64,000 nucleotides of DNA from JANJWP01 sp964482035 (GCA_964482035.1 CAYZVC010000002.1:248001-312000), one strand, 5' to 3'. Positions 40,976-49,238 are shown, numbered from the stretch's first letter. Program-made: numbers and translations. The notes: generated from the sequence alone by a model not told the origin.

Positions 40976-41278
40976 TCAGTACGCGTGTTCGTGCTTGAGG
41001 TATTCGCATATTCCGTCGCCTCCGGCGCTCCCGTCCGTATCGTAGTCCTTCACGGTGACCTGGCGGGTTTTTCCTTGCCAGAATTCGCCTTCGAGCACTA
41101 CGGCGTAGAAACGTCGCGCGTTGGCGGAACATTTCATCGACACCACTTTCGCGTTGACGACTTTTCCTTCCCTGCCGACGACGACGGGAACTATGCTCCC
41201 GTCACCGAGGGATTTGAGAAGGGCTTCTTTCGTCGCTCCGGAAACGATGCCGTAGCGTTCGGTTACGTTAGTTGCCAA
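40976..41278 (-). CDS. Small protein of unknown function ending at UGA (100 aa)
   Basis: TTG start at 41278 with a near-perfect AAGGAGG SD five bases upstream. The protein is beta-rich in its middle (IVPVVVGREGKVVNAKVV) with one Cys, and an acidic tail. No internal UGA. The first in-frame stop-like codon is UGA 40978-40976, followed immediately by the bidirectional terminator. If UGA is glycine the frame runs on for 41 codons through the terminator and 61 bases into the antisense of the macroglobulin gene, to TAG 40853. I give the UGA end as the natural one. Not recognised. Confidence 0.6.
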   Translation of the reverse strand: MATNVTERYGIVSGATKEALLKSLGDGSIVPVVVGREGKVVNAKVVSMKCSANARRFYAVVLEGEFWQGKTRQVTVKDYDTDGSAGGDGICEYLKHEHAY

Positions 41279-41394
41279 AATATCCTCCTTTTTTTGAATT
41301 TCAGCCGACGGATGCTACTCACGGAAAAAGACATTGCAAAATATTTTATCGATTCGTCAATTCGCGAATGGCGAAAGTCCGGTAACTGCTGCTC

Positions 41395-41422
41395 TTGATT
41401 TCCGTAAGAAACGTCGTAATTT
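41395..41422 (+). promoter_or_regulatory. Promoter of gmk, probably giving a leaderless mRNA
   Basis: TTGATT (41395-41400), 16-base spacer, TAATTT (41417-41422). ATG 41429 lies only seven bases after the -10 box, where transcription normally starts. Confidence 0.5.
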
Positions 41423-41428
41423 CGTCGC

Positions 41429-42004
41429 ATGGAAAACCAGCACACCGTATTCATCCTCTCCGGTCCTTCCGGAGTGGGAAAGACCACCGTTTGGGACGAA
41501 ATCCGTTCCCAACATGCCGACCGCGTCGAAAAGATCGTCACCACCACCACGCGCGCACCGAGGCCCGGGGAAACCCATGGGGTCCATTATTATTTTCTCT
41601 CGAAATCCGAGTTCGAAGCGAAGATCATCGCCGGGGAAATGATCGAGTACGCGCTCGTGCACGGTAATTATTACGGATCTTCTTCCGAAGAACTCGAACG
41701 AATCGTTTCGCACGGCAAGAGCCCAGTATACATCGTCGATCCGCAGGGAATGGCACACCTCAGGCCGGAGCTCATGCGCAGGTCGTACCGCGTATCCACG
41801 GTCTTTCTCCTTCCTCCGTCCATCGATGAGCTCAAGAGTCGCCTCCGCGGCCGAGGAACCGAAGACGACGATTCTTTGAACATCCGCCTCGCCAACGCCA
41901 TGGTCGAAATGGAAGAGAAAGACTTCTACGACTACCAGATCGTAAACGACACGCTCGAAAACGCCGTCGCCAAAGTGGGTGCCGTAATGTTCGCTCGCCC
42001 GTAG
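41429..42004 (+). CDS. gmk: Guanylate kinase
   Basis: 191-aa kinase converting GMP to GDP. P-loop GPSGVGKTT is at 12-20, the GMP-binding segment TTTTRAPRPGETHGVHYYFLS follows, and lid and family motifs (GNYYGSS, FLLPPS) come after. Normal length. No SD and a -10 box right before ATG, so translation may be leaderless. TAG stop, then the UPF0489 gene two bases on. Confidence 0.95.
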   Translation: MENQHTVFILSGPSGVGKTTVWDEIRSQHADRVEKIVTTTTRAPRPGETHGVHYYFLSKSEFEAKIIAGEMIEYALVHGNYYGSSSEELERIVSHGKSPVYIVDPQGMAHLRPELMRRSYRVSTVFLLPPSIDELKSRLRGRGTEDDDSLNIRLANAMVEMEEKDFYDYQIVNDTLENAVAKVGAVMFARP

Positions 42005-42005
42005 C

Positions 42006-42743
42006 ATGGCCCTTTTCGAATCGCCATCCGAAATTACCGAATCCGTAGGGAACAACCGTTTCGGACAGATTGAAGGCGATGCCGTCCTGTCCTTGAAAGT
42101 TCCCCGCAGGATATTCGGGGATTTTTCCGACGTCCGGCTCTCGGACCGCATCGCGTTCCGAGACTCCGTCGAAGGCGGGGGAAACCGTGAAATTCCAGGC
42201 CTCGAATCGTTCGTTTCCACCGTTTGGGAAGGCGTTCCTTTCCACGTGTTCGACAACCATAATTACGCGCTCGCTTTCTGGCTCGAAGCACATGCGTCAG
42301 GAATTCTTCCCAAGGGGTTCCGACTCGTACACGTCGACATGCACAGCGATCTTTGGAAGAACGGTTTCGATCTCGATCTGGAAAGGTCGGGGAATTCCTC
42401 GTACGTGGAGGATTTCGTGAATACGAAAACCGAAGTCGGCAATTACATCGATCCGGCCGTCCGGTGCGGATTCGTGGGCGAAATCGTGAAAATCGAAGGG
42501 GAGGACGAACTCGAATCCGCGCTCGCGCGGCTCGAAAACGGCGAAATCGATTTCGCTCTCCCCACAGTGCTCAATCTCGACCTCGATTTCTTCGCGCCCG
42601 ACCTCGACTACATACCTTTCGAACTGAAAAAACGCGCCGTGCTCGCGTTCGCGAAAAAATCCCGGCTCGTCACGGTGGCGACGAGTCCGGGATTCATTGA
42701 CGGCGAAGCGGCCCTGCGGACGTTCGGCCGGATATTCGGATAA
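42006..42743 (+). CDS. UPF0489 (arginase-like fold) protein
   Basis: 245-aa protein with the UPF0489 signatures FDNHNYALAFW, LVHVDMHSDLW and LNLDLDFFAPDLD; the Asp/His clusters suggest a di-metal centre like arginase/ureohydrolase enzymes. Peptide-arginase members of this superfamily hydrolyse Arg side chains, but no RiPP precursor is next to it and the substrate is unknown. Starts two bases after gmk, so the two genes are cotranscribed. Its TAA abuts the TAG of the convergent pilin 2 gene with no gap. Confidence 0.75.
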   Translation: MALFESPSEITESVGNNRFGQIEGDAVLSLKVPRRIFGDFSDVRLSDRIAFRDSVEGGGNREIPGLESFVSTVWEGVPFHVFDNHNYALAFWLEAHASGILPKGFRLVHVDMHSDLWKNGFDLDLERSGNSSYVEDFVNTKTEVGNYIDPAVRCGFVGEIVKIEGEDELESALARLENGEIDFALPTVLNLDLDFFAPDLDYIPFELKKRAVLAFAKKSRLVTVATSPGFIDGEAALRTFGRIFG

Positions 42744-44105
42744 CTACTGGTTGGGGAATTCTTCGGTAGGAACCGGGAATGAGGATCCGCTATAGCGGGC
42801 TATGCCCTTGGTTACGCGGATTTCGTCCATGTAGCCGTAGAATCCGGGCCAAGTGGGGTTGTCGCCAACGCGGCCGAGCCAAAGTCCGTTCGCGCTTCCG
42901 AACGCCGATCCGTTCGGAATCGTGCCGGAAGATTCGAGGACCCCGTTTTTGTATTGGGAAATGGTATTCCCGTTGCGCACCCATGCGTAGTGGACCCATT
43001 CATTGAGGGTGATACTCGTTTCGGAAGTGGTGGCAGCTCAATAAAACGCTCCTATGACCTTATGCGAAGCGTTCCAATGTCATCAGGTCCACCAACTTCC
43101 CGCAGCCCATGAACTGAAGGCGCTACTGAGCATCGCCCGATCCCTGTTCGCCAACGTATCGAGTTTATAAAACCATCCTTCCACGGTGAAGTCCCCGGTT
43201 CCGAAATCGAAGTCGGAAGAAGCCGAAACGAAAAGGCTGTTTGCGGTCGTCCCTGGAAAATACCTCGAACCCGAGCCGAATTTTTTTATGGTAGGTTCCG
43301 CCGAAGTTCCGGCATTGGTCATCGTTTTTCCTTTCACATCGACGGTATCCCCGTTGAAATGGAGGAGAAGCGCGAAGTTCGCGACGTACGGATCGGTCGC
43401 GGGTCATTTCGCTTTGGCGATTTCCCCGTCCATAAGCGCACCGGTCAACCCGTTCGCGGTTCCCGGTTCCGCCCTGAGGAGTCAGGAAACGTAGCCGTTG
43501 GGCATTCCCGTCGAAGGGAAATTACCGGCCACGCTCGCGATTTTGGTTACGGGGGATATCCCAGCGGTCTGTACGAAGGACGTTACGCGTTTCTTTCCGT
43601 TCGCCCCCGCCGTCAAGAAGTCGGCTCCCGCGCCCATGAGGGACGACGGGTCGTAAGAAGCCAACGCTTCGCCAACGACTCCTTCCAAAGAAGACACTTT
43701 GAACTTTTCCGGATTCATTTTCAGTTTCACGTAGTCCGGTTTTCCGGCCGTGTAGTTCGTGCCCGCTACGTTCCAATCGCCTCCGGTGAGCGCTGCGGGA
43801 TTTCCGTCCACGTACGCCAAAGCGCCGGTGAGGGCGTAGTCGGCGTCATGGATGACGTAGTACCTCGGGGAATTGTTCGTCAACGCCGCCTCCGAAGTGA
43901 TCGCCGTCTGTACCGACCTCACGTTCGCTTTGATGGCGGAGTCTTTGGCGTCCTGCGAATAGCCCGAAAGGGCCAAGAACCCGATGGTCGCCAAAATCGC
44001 GAGGATCGTGACGACGACGATGAGTTCCACGAGCGTGAATCCGCGGAATGCGGATGACCGGCGGATCCTTTGGGAATCCCGTTTCCTCGTCTGCTCGGTA
44101 ATCAT
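42744..44105 (-). CDS. Giant type IV prepilin-like protein with LamG/concanavalin-like head (pilin 2)
   Basis: 453-aa protein with four UGA-glycines. A basic leader precedes the prepilin helix GFTLVELIVVVTILAILATIGF, then the same stalk as in pilin 1 (SPRYYVIHD, TGGDWNVAGTNYTAGKPDYV, KLKMNPEKFKV). The C-terminal half is a LamG/laminin-G-like lectin domain: LLLHFNGDTVDVKG, FTVEGWFYKL, WVHYAWVRNGNTIS, LWLGRVGDN, YGYMDEIRVTKGIARY. The head differs completely from that of pilins 1 and 3. Promoter with an internal inverted repeat lies upstream. Confidence 0.9.
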
Positions 44106-44130
44106 GGGGGGTTGATTAATTTTCCGTCAA

Positions 44131-44159
44131 ATAATACGGGAACGGGTCCCGTTTCGCAA
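44131..44159 (-). promoter_or_regulatory. Promoter of pilin 2 with inverted repeat in the spacer
   Basis: Minus-strand TTGCGA (44159-44154), 17-base spacer, TATTAT (44136-44131). The spacer holds ACGGGA-N5-TCCCGT (44136-44152), a possible operator. Confidence 0.55.
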
Positions 44160-44173
44160 AGGGAAATATAAAA

Positions 44174-44191
44174 CCCCTTCTTTCGAAGGGG
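44174..44191 (-). terminator. Terminator after the E1-like gene
   Basis: CCCCTTC/GAAGGGG (44174-44180/44185-44191) with TTTTATATTT on the minus strand. Confidence 0.7.
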
Positions 44192-44199
44192 CGAGGGGG

Positions 44200-45027
44200 T
44201 CATCCGTGCTGCCGGCATCGGCATTGCGGATGCGGATCCATGTCGAACCGCAGGCTCGAGAGCGGGGTTTCCAATATTTCGGAGATGCCGGAAACGGAAA
44301 ACACGATCCAATTCGAACCGATTTTCGGAAGCGAATGGTTCGTGCCTTCGAGCAGGGTTTCGAGCGAGAGACGGGAAGCGATCGCCGAAAGGAAACGCTG
44401 GTCGATTCCGATCCCAGGCATGCTTAGGACGTCACGCGACGACGAACAGTCGGGTTTCCGCGAGGTCTTTTGGTATTTCTCCAAAAACTCGTGCCTTTCC
44501 TGATGGAGCATCAGGCAACCGTAGCAGCATCCGCTTGGGCGGTAGGCGAAAACCTCGCCGCCGCATCCGAGTTCGAACATGCTGGCGTAGATTGCCGGAG
44601 TCCCCGTTTCGACCGAAACGTCGTTCGCGTAGGCCCGGCTCGCGTCGGTATCCGTTCCTACGATGACGAGATCGGATTCACGGACGGCGTCTTCGAACCC
44701 GGATTCCGGAGAAAAGACGTCTTTGGAAACGGCGACGGCATCGGGAAGCGAGTGTCCGCAATATTCTTCGAGCAACGACTTGGCCGCTTCGGCCTTGTTC
44801 ATTCCCACGTATCTGCTCCCGCAGGCGTGCCGGACGAGATTGCCGGATTCGAGGACGTCGAAGTCGAACAGCCGGAATTTGGTAACGCCGGACTTGAGGA
44901 GGTCAAGCGCGATGTCCGCCGCTCCTCCGAGCCCCACGACGCTCACGGTTTTTTCAGCGAGGGGAGGGTGGAAGGCGTCGCGACGGGGGTTGCTTTCGGC
45001 ATACGGAAACGCTTTCACGGTTTTCAT
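44200..45027 (-). CDS. E1-like (ThiF/MoeB/UBA) adenylyltransferase
   Basis: 275-aa stand-alone E1 fold. The nucleotide loop VVGLGGAADIAL begins at residue 30, the FDFD acidic pair is at 54-57, NLVRH at 63-67 gives the Asn/Arg of the active site, and a Lys follows in GMNKAEA. Cysteines in GCCYGC and the C-terminal CRC could hold zinc or act as thioester Cys. ATG 45027 has a GAAAGGAAG SD. The natural end is UGA 44202-44200, directly before a terminator; reading it as Gly would add 28 residues to TAA 44116 and overlap the pilin 2 promoter. The E2-like gene lies two genes upstream. Confidence 0.82.
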   Translation of the reverse strand: MKTVKAFPYAESNPRRDAFHPPLAEKTVSVVGLGGAADIALDLLKSGVTKFRLFDFDVLESGNLVRHACGSRYVGMNKAEAAKSLLEEYCGHSLPDAVAVSKDVFSPESGFEDAVRESDLVIVGTDTDASRAYANDVSVETGTPAIYASMFELGCGGEVFAYRPSGCCYGCLMLHQERHEFLEKYQKTSRKPDCSSSRDVLSMPGIGIDQRFLSAIASRLSLETLLEGTNHSLPKIGSNWIVFSVSGISEILETPLSSLRFDMDPHPQCRCRQHG

Positions 45028-45040
45028 GGTTCTTCCTTTC

Positions 45041-45069
45041 AAAAGAAGCCCCGGCATTTTGGCCGGGGC
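45041..45069 (-). terminator. Terminator between the 45074 gene and the E1-like gene
   Basis: GCCCCGGC (45048-45055) with GCCGGGGC (45062-45069), followed on the minus strand by TTCTTTTG. Confidence 0.75.
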
Positions 45070-45073
45070 GGGT

Positions 45074-45316
45074 TTAAAACGAACGGAAACGGCGACCGAT
45101 GCGCGAGCGGAAATGTTTGTCCGCCACGTCGTCGGAGCCGTCGGTTCGTTCTTGCGTCGGAGGCTTGTCCGCGGAAGCCACGGAGCCGCCATGGTCGATT
45201 TCGAGATCTGCCGACCCATGGGTAAATGGGACGATGGCCCCCATGGTTTCTTTCACGCGCGTCGGATTGCGGTTTCCCGGAATGCCGAGCGCTTCGAGGT
45301 CGAGAGGTTTTGCCAT
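45074..45316 (-). CDS. Small hydrophilic protein between E1-like and E2-like genes (80 aa)
   Basis: ATG 45316 with an AAAGGAG SD; TAA stop followed by a terminator. The sequence is polar with a probably disordered middle (HGGSVASADKPPTQERTDG) and a basic C-terminus (RSRIGRRFRSF). It lacks a C-terminal Gly-Gly and I see no clear beta-grasp pattern, so its position suggests a partner or substrate of the E1/E2 pair but not a proven ubiquitin-like modifier. Confidence 0.6.
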   Translation of the reverse strand: MAKPLDLEALGIPGNRNPTRVKETMGAIVPFTHGSADLEIDHGGSVASADKPPTQERTDGSDDVADKHFRSRIGRRFRSF

Positions 45317-45360
45317 TTTTACTGCTCCTTTCTGAAAGCTGGTTTCGGTTTGGGTTTCCG

Positions 45361-45819
45361 TCATTCCGGAAGTATCCATTTTCCGGTAGCACGTTTGACT
45401 TCGTAGGCGTGGAGCCAGGCGGCGGCGAGGTTCAGGATCGTGACGATTGAGAAATCCGGCAGCCACCCTTGGCCGTGCGAGTCGTCGCGGCGCATAGTGC
45501 AGAGCTTGAGTCCGCCCATTTCCGGAGATTCCCCCAGATGGTGGAATTCGTGGGCGGACCGGTTCTTGCAGTACTCTACCACGTCGCGGTCGACCGCTAC
45601 GGGAACGGGCGGTTCGTACGGGTAGTTTTCCGGATAGAACGCCCGGATGCGGTAGCGGTTGCCGCTGAGCGTGACGAAGTCGCCTTCGGCGTACAGCGTG
45701 GGACCTTCGGTCATGAGAACGAAGGCCGGAAACGCGTTCGCGAGCATTTCCGCTTCGTATCCGAGGCGTTCGAGGTACCGGGTCGGATTTCTTCCGACCC
45801 AATTCGGCAATGCGGACAT
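45361..45819 (-). CDS. E2-like ubiquitin-conjugating-fold protein
   Basis: 152-aa protein with the UBC-fold signature IRAFYPENYPYEPPVPV (the YPxxPP turn), then EFHHLG and catalytic-Cys candidate C107 in GGLKLCTM, and a C-terminal helix NLAAAWLHAYEVKRATGKW typical of prokaryotic E2s. ATG 45819 has an AAAGGAGG SD. The natural end is UGA 45363-45361; as glycine it would add 14 residues ending at TAA 45319, which overlaps the SD of the next gene. It lies in an operon with two membrane proteins and a lipoprotein upstream, and the 80-aa gene downstream. Confidence 0.82.
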   Translation of the reverse strand: MSALPNWVGRNPTRYLERLGYEAEMLANAFPAFVLMTEGPTLYAEGDFVTLSGNRYRIRAFYPENYPYEPPVPVAVDRDVVEYCKNRSAHEFHHLGESPEMGGLKLCTMRRDDSHGQGWLPDFSIVTILNLAAAWLHAYEVKRATGKWILPE

Positions 45820-45836
45820 GAGTCCTCCTTTCTTGA

Positions 45837-46376
45837 TTAGCGGAGCCTTTCGGGAACGACGCCGTCCCGGGTTATGAAATCGGACCTTTTCCGAACATTC
45901 GGGGAAAGGGTTTCCCGGCTCGTCTCGAACCGTTCGAAAAACGCCGTGACGGCGATCGCGAGGAATAGGAGCGCGGCCGCCGAAATTCCGACGACGAGTG
46001 TCCATCCGACGAACCTCATGATCCAGTATCCCATTCGGACGAGCGGCGTTGGACCGCGTTCGTCGGCGGGAATTCCGGGGGTGGGACCGAGCGTTTCTTC
46101 GACTTGTCTGCGCACGAACGTCGATATCGGACGCGGATTTTCCGGCATACGCGGTTTTACGGATGCCGCTTCCACCGTTCGGCGGTTCCGGATTTCCCGG
46201 ACGCGGGCTTCGATTCGCGTGAGACGCGCGATTTTTTCGTCGTCGCCCATTGCGCTTTCGGAGATTTCTTCCGCGGTTCGGACGAGCGCCTTTTCTTCCG
46301 GACCGAATTCCGATGCCCAAGCGTTCGATACGTTTATGAACGTCGCGCATAACGCGAAAAGAAGGATTTTCCTCAT
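45837..46376 (-). CDS. Exported membrane protein of the E1/E2 cluster (179 aa)
   Basis: Signal peptide MRKILLFALCATFINVSNAWA, a charged helical ectodomain with EARVREIRNRRTVE, a Pro-rich linker, one TM helix near 128-158 (WTLVVGISAAALLFLAIAV) and a basic cytoplasmic tail. ATG overlaps the UGA of the preceding lipoprotein gene in an ATGA arrangement. TAA stop, 18 bases before the E2-like ATG. Function unknown. Confidence 0.65.
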   Translation of the reverse strand: MRKILLFALCATFINVSNAWASEFGPEEKALVRTAEEISESAMGDDEKIARLTRIEARVREIRNRRTVEAASVKPRMPENPRPISTFVRRQVEETLGPTPGIPADERGPTPLVRMGYWIMRFVGWTLVVGISAAALLFLAIAVTAFFERFETSRETLSPNVRKRSDFITRDGVVPERLR

Positions 46377-46585
46377 GGCGATTCCCCCCGTATTTCGCGA
46401 AGGAGCCGCCGGATCTTCTCATCCTTCTCGCGTTTTCGGATTCCCAAGTCAGCTTGGGAGACGAAGGGTGTTGCTACGGATCCGTACGCGTTCGCACGGT
46501 TTGGGGATTCGGCGGTTCGCGCAGTAAAAGCGCAACCCGAAAACGCCAGTGCAAAAATGGCGACGGTGAGGGGTTTGCGGAACAT
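46373..46585 (-). CDS. Small lipoprotein (70 aa)
   Basis: Signal MFRKPLTVAIFALAFSGC with lipobox FSGC at 15-18, then a short mature part with a charged helix (IRKREKDEKIRRLLREIRG). ATG 46585 has an AAAGGAGG SD. It ends in UGA 46375-46373, overlapping the next ATG as ATGA, the classical coupled stop/start. Read as Gly it would gain 13 residues (to a TAA) overlapping the next gene out of frame. No internal UGA. Confidence 0.7.
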   Translation of the reverse strand: MFRKPLTVAIFALAFSGCAFTARTAESPNRANAYGSVATPFVSQADLGIRKREKDEKIRRLLREIRGESP

Positions 46586-46598
46586 GATCGCCTCCTTT

Positions 46599-47123
46599 CT
46601 AGAGAACGTGGGTCCTGAGGTTGGAATAGGCTTCTGGAAAATCCTCGAGCCTCGGATATCCGTTCTCCCTTTGGAGGAGCCGCCGGATGTCGTCGGTTTC
46701 GAGTTCGAGTTGTCCGTTGGGCGCGCTCCGGAAAATCCGTACCGCGCCCGTTTTTCCATGGTGCGCAAAGGCGATGGCGAATGCGCCGTACCGGAGGCCG
46801 TTTCCGGATATTTCGAAAGCCGTCCAGCCGTTTCCTTTCCGAATTTCCATTCGGTCGCCGAATTTCCGTACCCGGCGTTTCAGGCTCCGGAAGGTTTTCC
46901 TGCGGATCCGAAAAGAGCTGTTGAGGTACGCGGATACGGCCGTTTTCAAAATCGCGAACGCGATTCTGAGCAAGAGGAAGACGATGCCGAACGTTATCGA
47001 AAAAAACGCGTAGGTTATTGCGAACACGATGGCGACCACCCTCCCCGCGGGACCGGAAAAGAAGATCTTCGAGAAGGTTTCGGCGAAGATTTCCGCCTTG
47101 AGATAGTCTTGGAAACGCGTCAT
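46599..47123 (-). CDS. Membrane protein at the head of the E1/E2 operon (174 aa)
   Basis: A short N-terminal cytoplasmic helix precedes one or two hydrophobic helices at 28-66 (VVAIVFAITYAFFSITFGIV and following), then a basic segment (RIRRKTFRSLKRRVRK) and a soluble C-terminal domain (GWTAFEISGNGLRYGAFAIA). ATG 47123 with AAGGAG SD; TAG stop 14 bases before the lipoprotein gene. Not recognised. Confidence 0.6.
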   Translation of the reverse strand: MTRFQDYLKAEIFAETFSKIFFSGPAGRVVAIVFAITYAFFSITFGIVFLLLRIAFAILKTAVSAYLNSSFRIRRKTFRSLKRRVRKFGDRMEIRKGNGWTAFEISGNGLRYGAFAIAFAHHGKTGAVRIFRSAPNGQLELETDDIRRLLQRENGYPRLEDFPEAYSNLRTHVL

Positions 47124-47180
47124 GGCGGACTCCTTGGAAATGCCCGGAGGCGTTTGCGGATGTTAACGAACTTCGGGGCG

Positions 47181-47228
47181 TTTCCCCGGACGGAGAGGCG
47201 GTAGCGCGGAGCCTCCCCGTCCGGGAAA
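47181..47228. other. Intergenic region with a strong hairpin
   Basis: Between 47124 and 47326 I see no gene. A long inverted repeat, CCCGGACGG-AGAGGC with GCCTCC-CCGTCCGGG, spans 47181-47228, and a second weaker pairing lies at 47237-47262. It might be a 5' leader structure of the 47123 operon or a small RNA. Confidence 0.4.
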
Positions 47229-47324
47229 GCGGTTCCCGGGGTCCGGAGTTCGCTTCCGGAGCCGAAGGAAAACTACCCGTGAAAAAACGAAAAACATGGA
47301 AACGTTTCGGAAAAAAGCATGAAA

Positions 47325-47353
47325 AAAGCCCGGAACCGCTGGGGTTCCGGGCT
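47325..47353 (-). terminator. Terminator of the beta-CASP gene
   Basis: AGCCCGGAACC (47327-47337) pairs with GGTTCCGGGCT (47343-47353), with TTTTTTC on the minus strand. Confidence 0.85.
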
Positions 47354-47419
47354 TGGATGGTACGTCCGCTCCTTTCTAGTCGGACGTGATTTTGGTTTCC
47401 GACGCCTTTCGGCGGACGG

Positions 47420-49126
47420 TCAGAGGTAGATGCGTTCGCATACCTCCGGGGTGAGGATTTGTTTTTCCGGGAAGAGGCGGCGCCCGAAAGCGTGCTTCAT
47501 CGCGGGGATGGGGGTTTCCGCTTCGCCGTGGATGAGCGCGATGCGGACGTTCGGGTATTTGGCTTTCACCTTGCCCGAACCGGCAGGACTGCTGACCCCG
47601 CACCATTCGCGGACCATGGCTTCGTCGGCGTGCGAGGAGAGACCGTCGAGACGGCCGATCTTCGCGCGGACCTCGAACGTGGAACCGACTTCCGGCAAGG
47701 TGATGAGTTTCTTGCCTTCGGTCAGCGCACGTCCGGGAGTGCCTTCGGCCATATACCCGGTGAACAGGAATTCCGCACGGACGTCCTCCAGATATTTCCG
47801 GAAGTATTCGCCGATCGGGCCGCCGGTTCCCATGCCGGAAGAGGTGACGATAATCTTGAAGCCTTTCGTCATCAAGATACCGTCGCGGGAGTCCTTCTTG
47901 ATGATTTTGAACGTCTTGGCGCCCGGTTTCAGGGTCTTGGCATACGCGGGAATATGTTTTTGGTACATGCCCGAATAGATTTCGCCAAGCGGCGTATCAA
48001 GGTAGATTTCCCCTTGGAACGCCCCCTTCTGACGCAACGACACCAGCATGTGCATCACGATTTGCGCACGGTCGAGGGCGAAGGCGGGAAGGATGAGGAT
48101 GTCACGCTTGCGCGCGGCGTCCAACACGACCTTCTCGAGCTCCTTCACAGTCTCTCCCCATGCGCGGTGGCGACGGCCGCCGTAGGTGCATTCGACGGCG
48201 AGCAGGTCCGGATGGACCCAATCGGGAATCGTCGGCGCGCCGCCGTGCGGTTGGAAGTCGCGCGTCGGCCCGAGGTCGCCCGAGAGGACGAATACCTTGC
48301 TTTGGCGCTTGCTCGTACCGATGCCGTGAACCCGGAAAGCGACCGAAGTCGAACCGAGCACGTGGCGGGCGTTGAAGAACGCTACGGAAACGCCTGGAGC
48401 GCCGGGAACGGCGATCCAGGTATCCATCGCTTCGGCCTTGAATTTGGCGGCGGTCTTTTCCACGTCTTCCGGAAGGAAGAGCGGTTCGACCGGACGCTTC
48501 GATTCCATGACCTTAACGATGTCCGCGCGGACCTCGATGCCGTATTTGAAGAGCAAGGCTTGCGCCTTGCCGATGTCTTCGGCACTGGCCTTCTTCGCGT
48601 CGGTCACCGTCATGCGGTCGCCGTTGCCGGTCGAACGTTTGACGCCCTTGGCCTTGCTTTCGCTGACCAATTTCCACGCGCTGCTGAGTTCTTCCCATCT
48701 TTTCGTGAACGCCGTTTGCTCCGCCTCGTATTGCTTGAGGGTGAGTTTCGCCGCATCGACCAGGGAAGCTTTCGCGACCATGGAAGTGAATGCCGACATC
48801 CAGATTTCTCCGGAGTAGCCGTTCTTCACGAACACGGGCAACCGGCCGCAATGGTCGGCGTGGCCGTGGGTCAGAATCGAGAGGTGGATGGACGACGGCT
48901 CCAGGGGGAGCGGCGTCCGGTTGGCCTCGCTCGAACCCGGACCTTGGTAGATGCCGCAGTCCGCGAGGATGCGGTATTCGGTGCCGTCGTCGTATTCGAC
49001 GACGAAGAGGTGGGCGGAACCGGTAAGGTTCACCGTGCCGTTGCCGATGGAGCCCCAAGGAGTCCAATAGGCGGCGATGGGCTTGCGGTGTTTCTTGCCG
49101 TCCAATACTTTATTTACGTTTGCCAT
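47420..49126 (-). CDS. Beta-CASP metallo-beta-lactamase nuclease (CPSF/YSH1-like)
   Basis: 568-aa protein. The MBL metal site is LTHGHADHCGRLP near 85-97, with ARHVLGST and LSGDLGP downstream, a beta-CASP insert, and motifs VTSSGMGTGGP and LSSHAD near the C-terminus plus RIALIHGEAE. This is the layout of archaeal/bacterial RNA-processing beta-CASP enzymes (COG1236). ATG 49126 has an AGGAGG SD. The natural end is UGA 47422-47420, in front of a terminator; no internal UGA. A promoter is at 49211-49238. Confidence 0.88.
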   Translation of the reverse strand: MANVNKVLDGKKHRKPIAAYWTPWGSIGNGTVNLTGSAHLFVVEYDDGTEYRILADCGIYQGPGSSEANRTPLPLEPSSIHLSILTHGHADHCGRLPVFVKNGYSGEIWMSAFTSMVAKASLVDAAKLTLKQYEAEQTAFTKRWEELSSAWKLVSESKAKGVKRSTGNGDRMTVTDAKKASAEDIGKAQALLFKYGIEVRADIVKVMESKRPVEPLFLPEDVEKTAAKFKAEAMDTWIAVPGAPGVSVAFFNARHVLGSTSVAFRVHGIGTSKRQSKVFVLSGDLGPTRDFQPHGGAPTIPDWVHPDLLAVECTYGGRRHRAWGETVKELEKVVLDAARKRDILILPAFALDRAQIVMHMLVSLRQKGAFQGEIYLDTPLGEIYSGMYQKHIPAYAKTLKPGAKTFKIIKKDSRDGILMTKGFKIIVTSSGMGTGGPIGEYFRKYLEDVRAEFLFTGYMAEGTPGRALTEGKKLITLPEVGSTFEVRAKIGRLDGLSSHADEAMVREWCGVSSPAGSGKVKAKYPNVRIALIHGEAETPIPAMKHAFGRRLFPEKQILTPEVCERIYL

Positions 49127-49210
49127 AAAGGCCTCCTATGGAAGATTTGTTTACGCGCACGCCCCTGCCAGGGGGTCGTACGCGGCTCGGATGTTAAAGA
49201 ACCTGACCGA

Positions 49211-49238
49211 GGTATAATGATAAAAAACCTTTCCGCAA
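49211..49238 (-). promoter_or_regulatory. Promoter of the beta-CASP gene
   Basis: Minus-strand TTGCGG (49238-49233), 16-base spacer, TATACC (49216-49211). Confidence 0.5.

Noticed and set aside
38391..41132. A 913-codon minus-strand open frame opposite the macroglobulin gene
   Set aside because: Shadow frame produced by the codon bias of the real plus-strand gene; Arg/Val/Gly-biased composition without motifs, no RBS.
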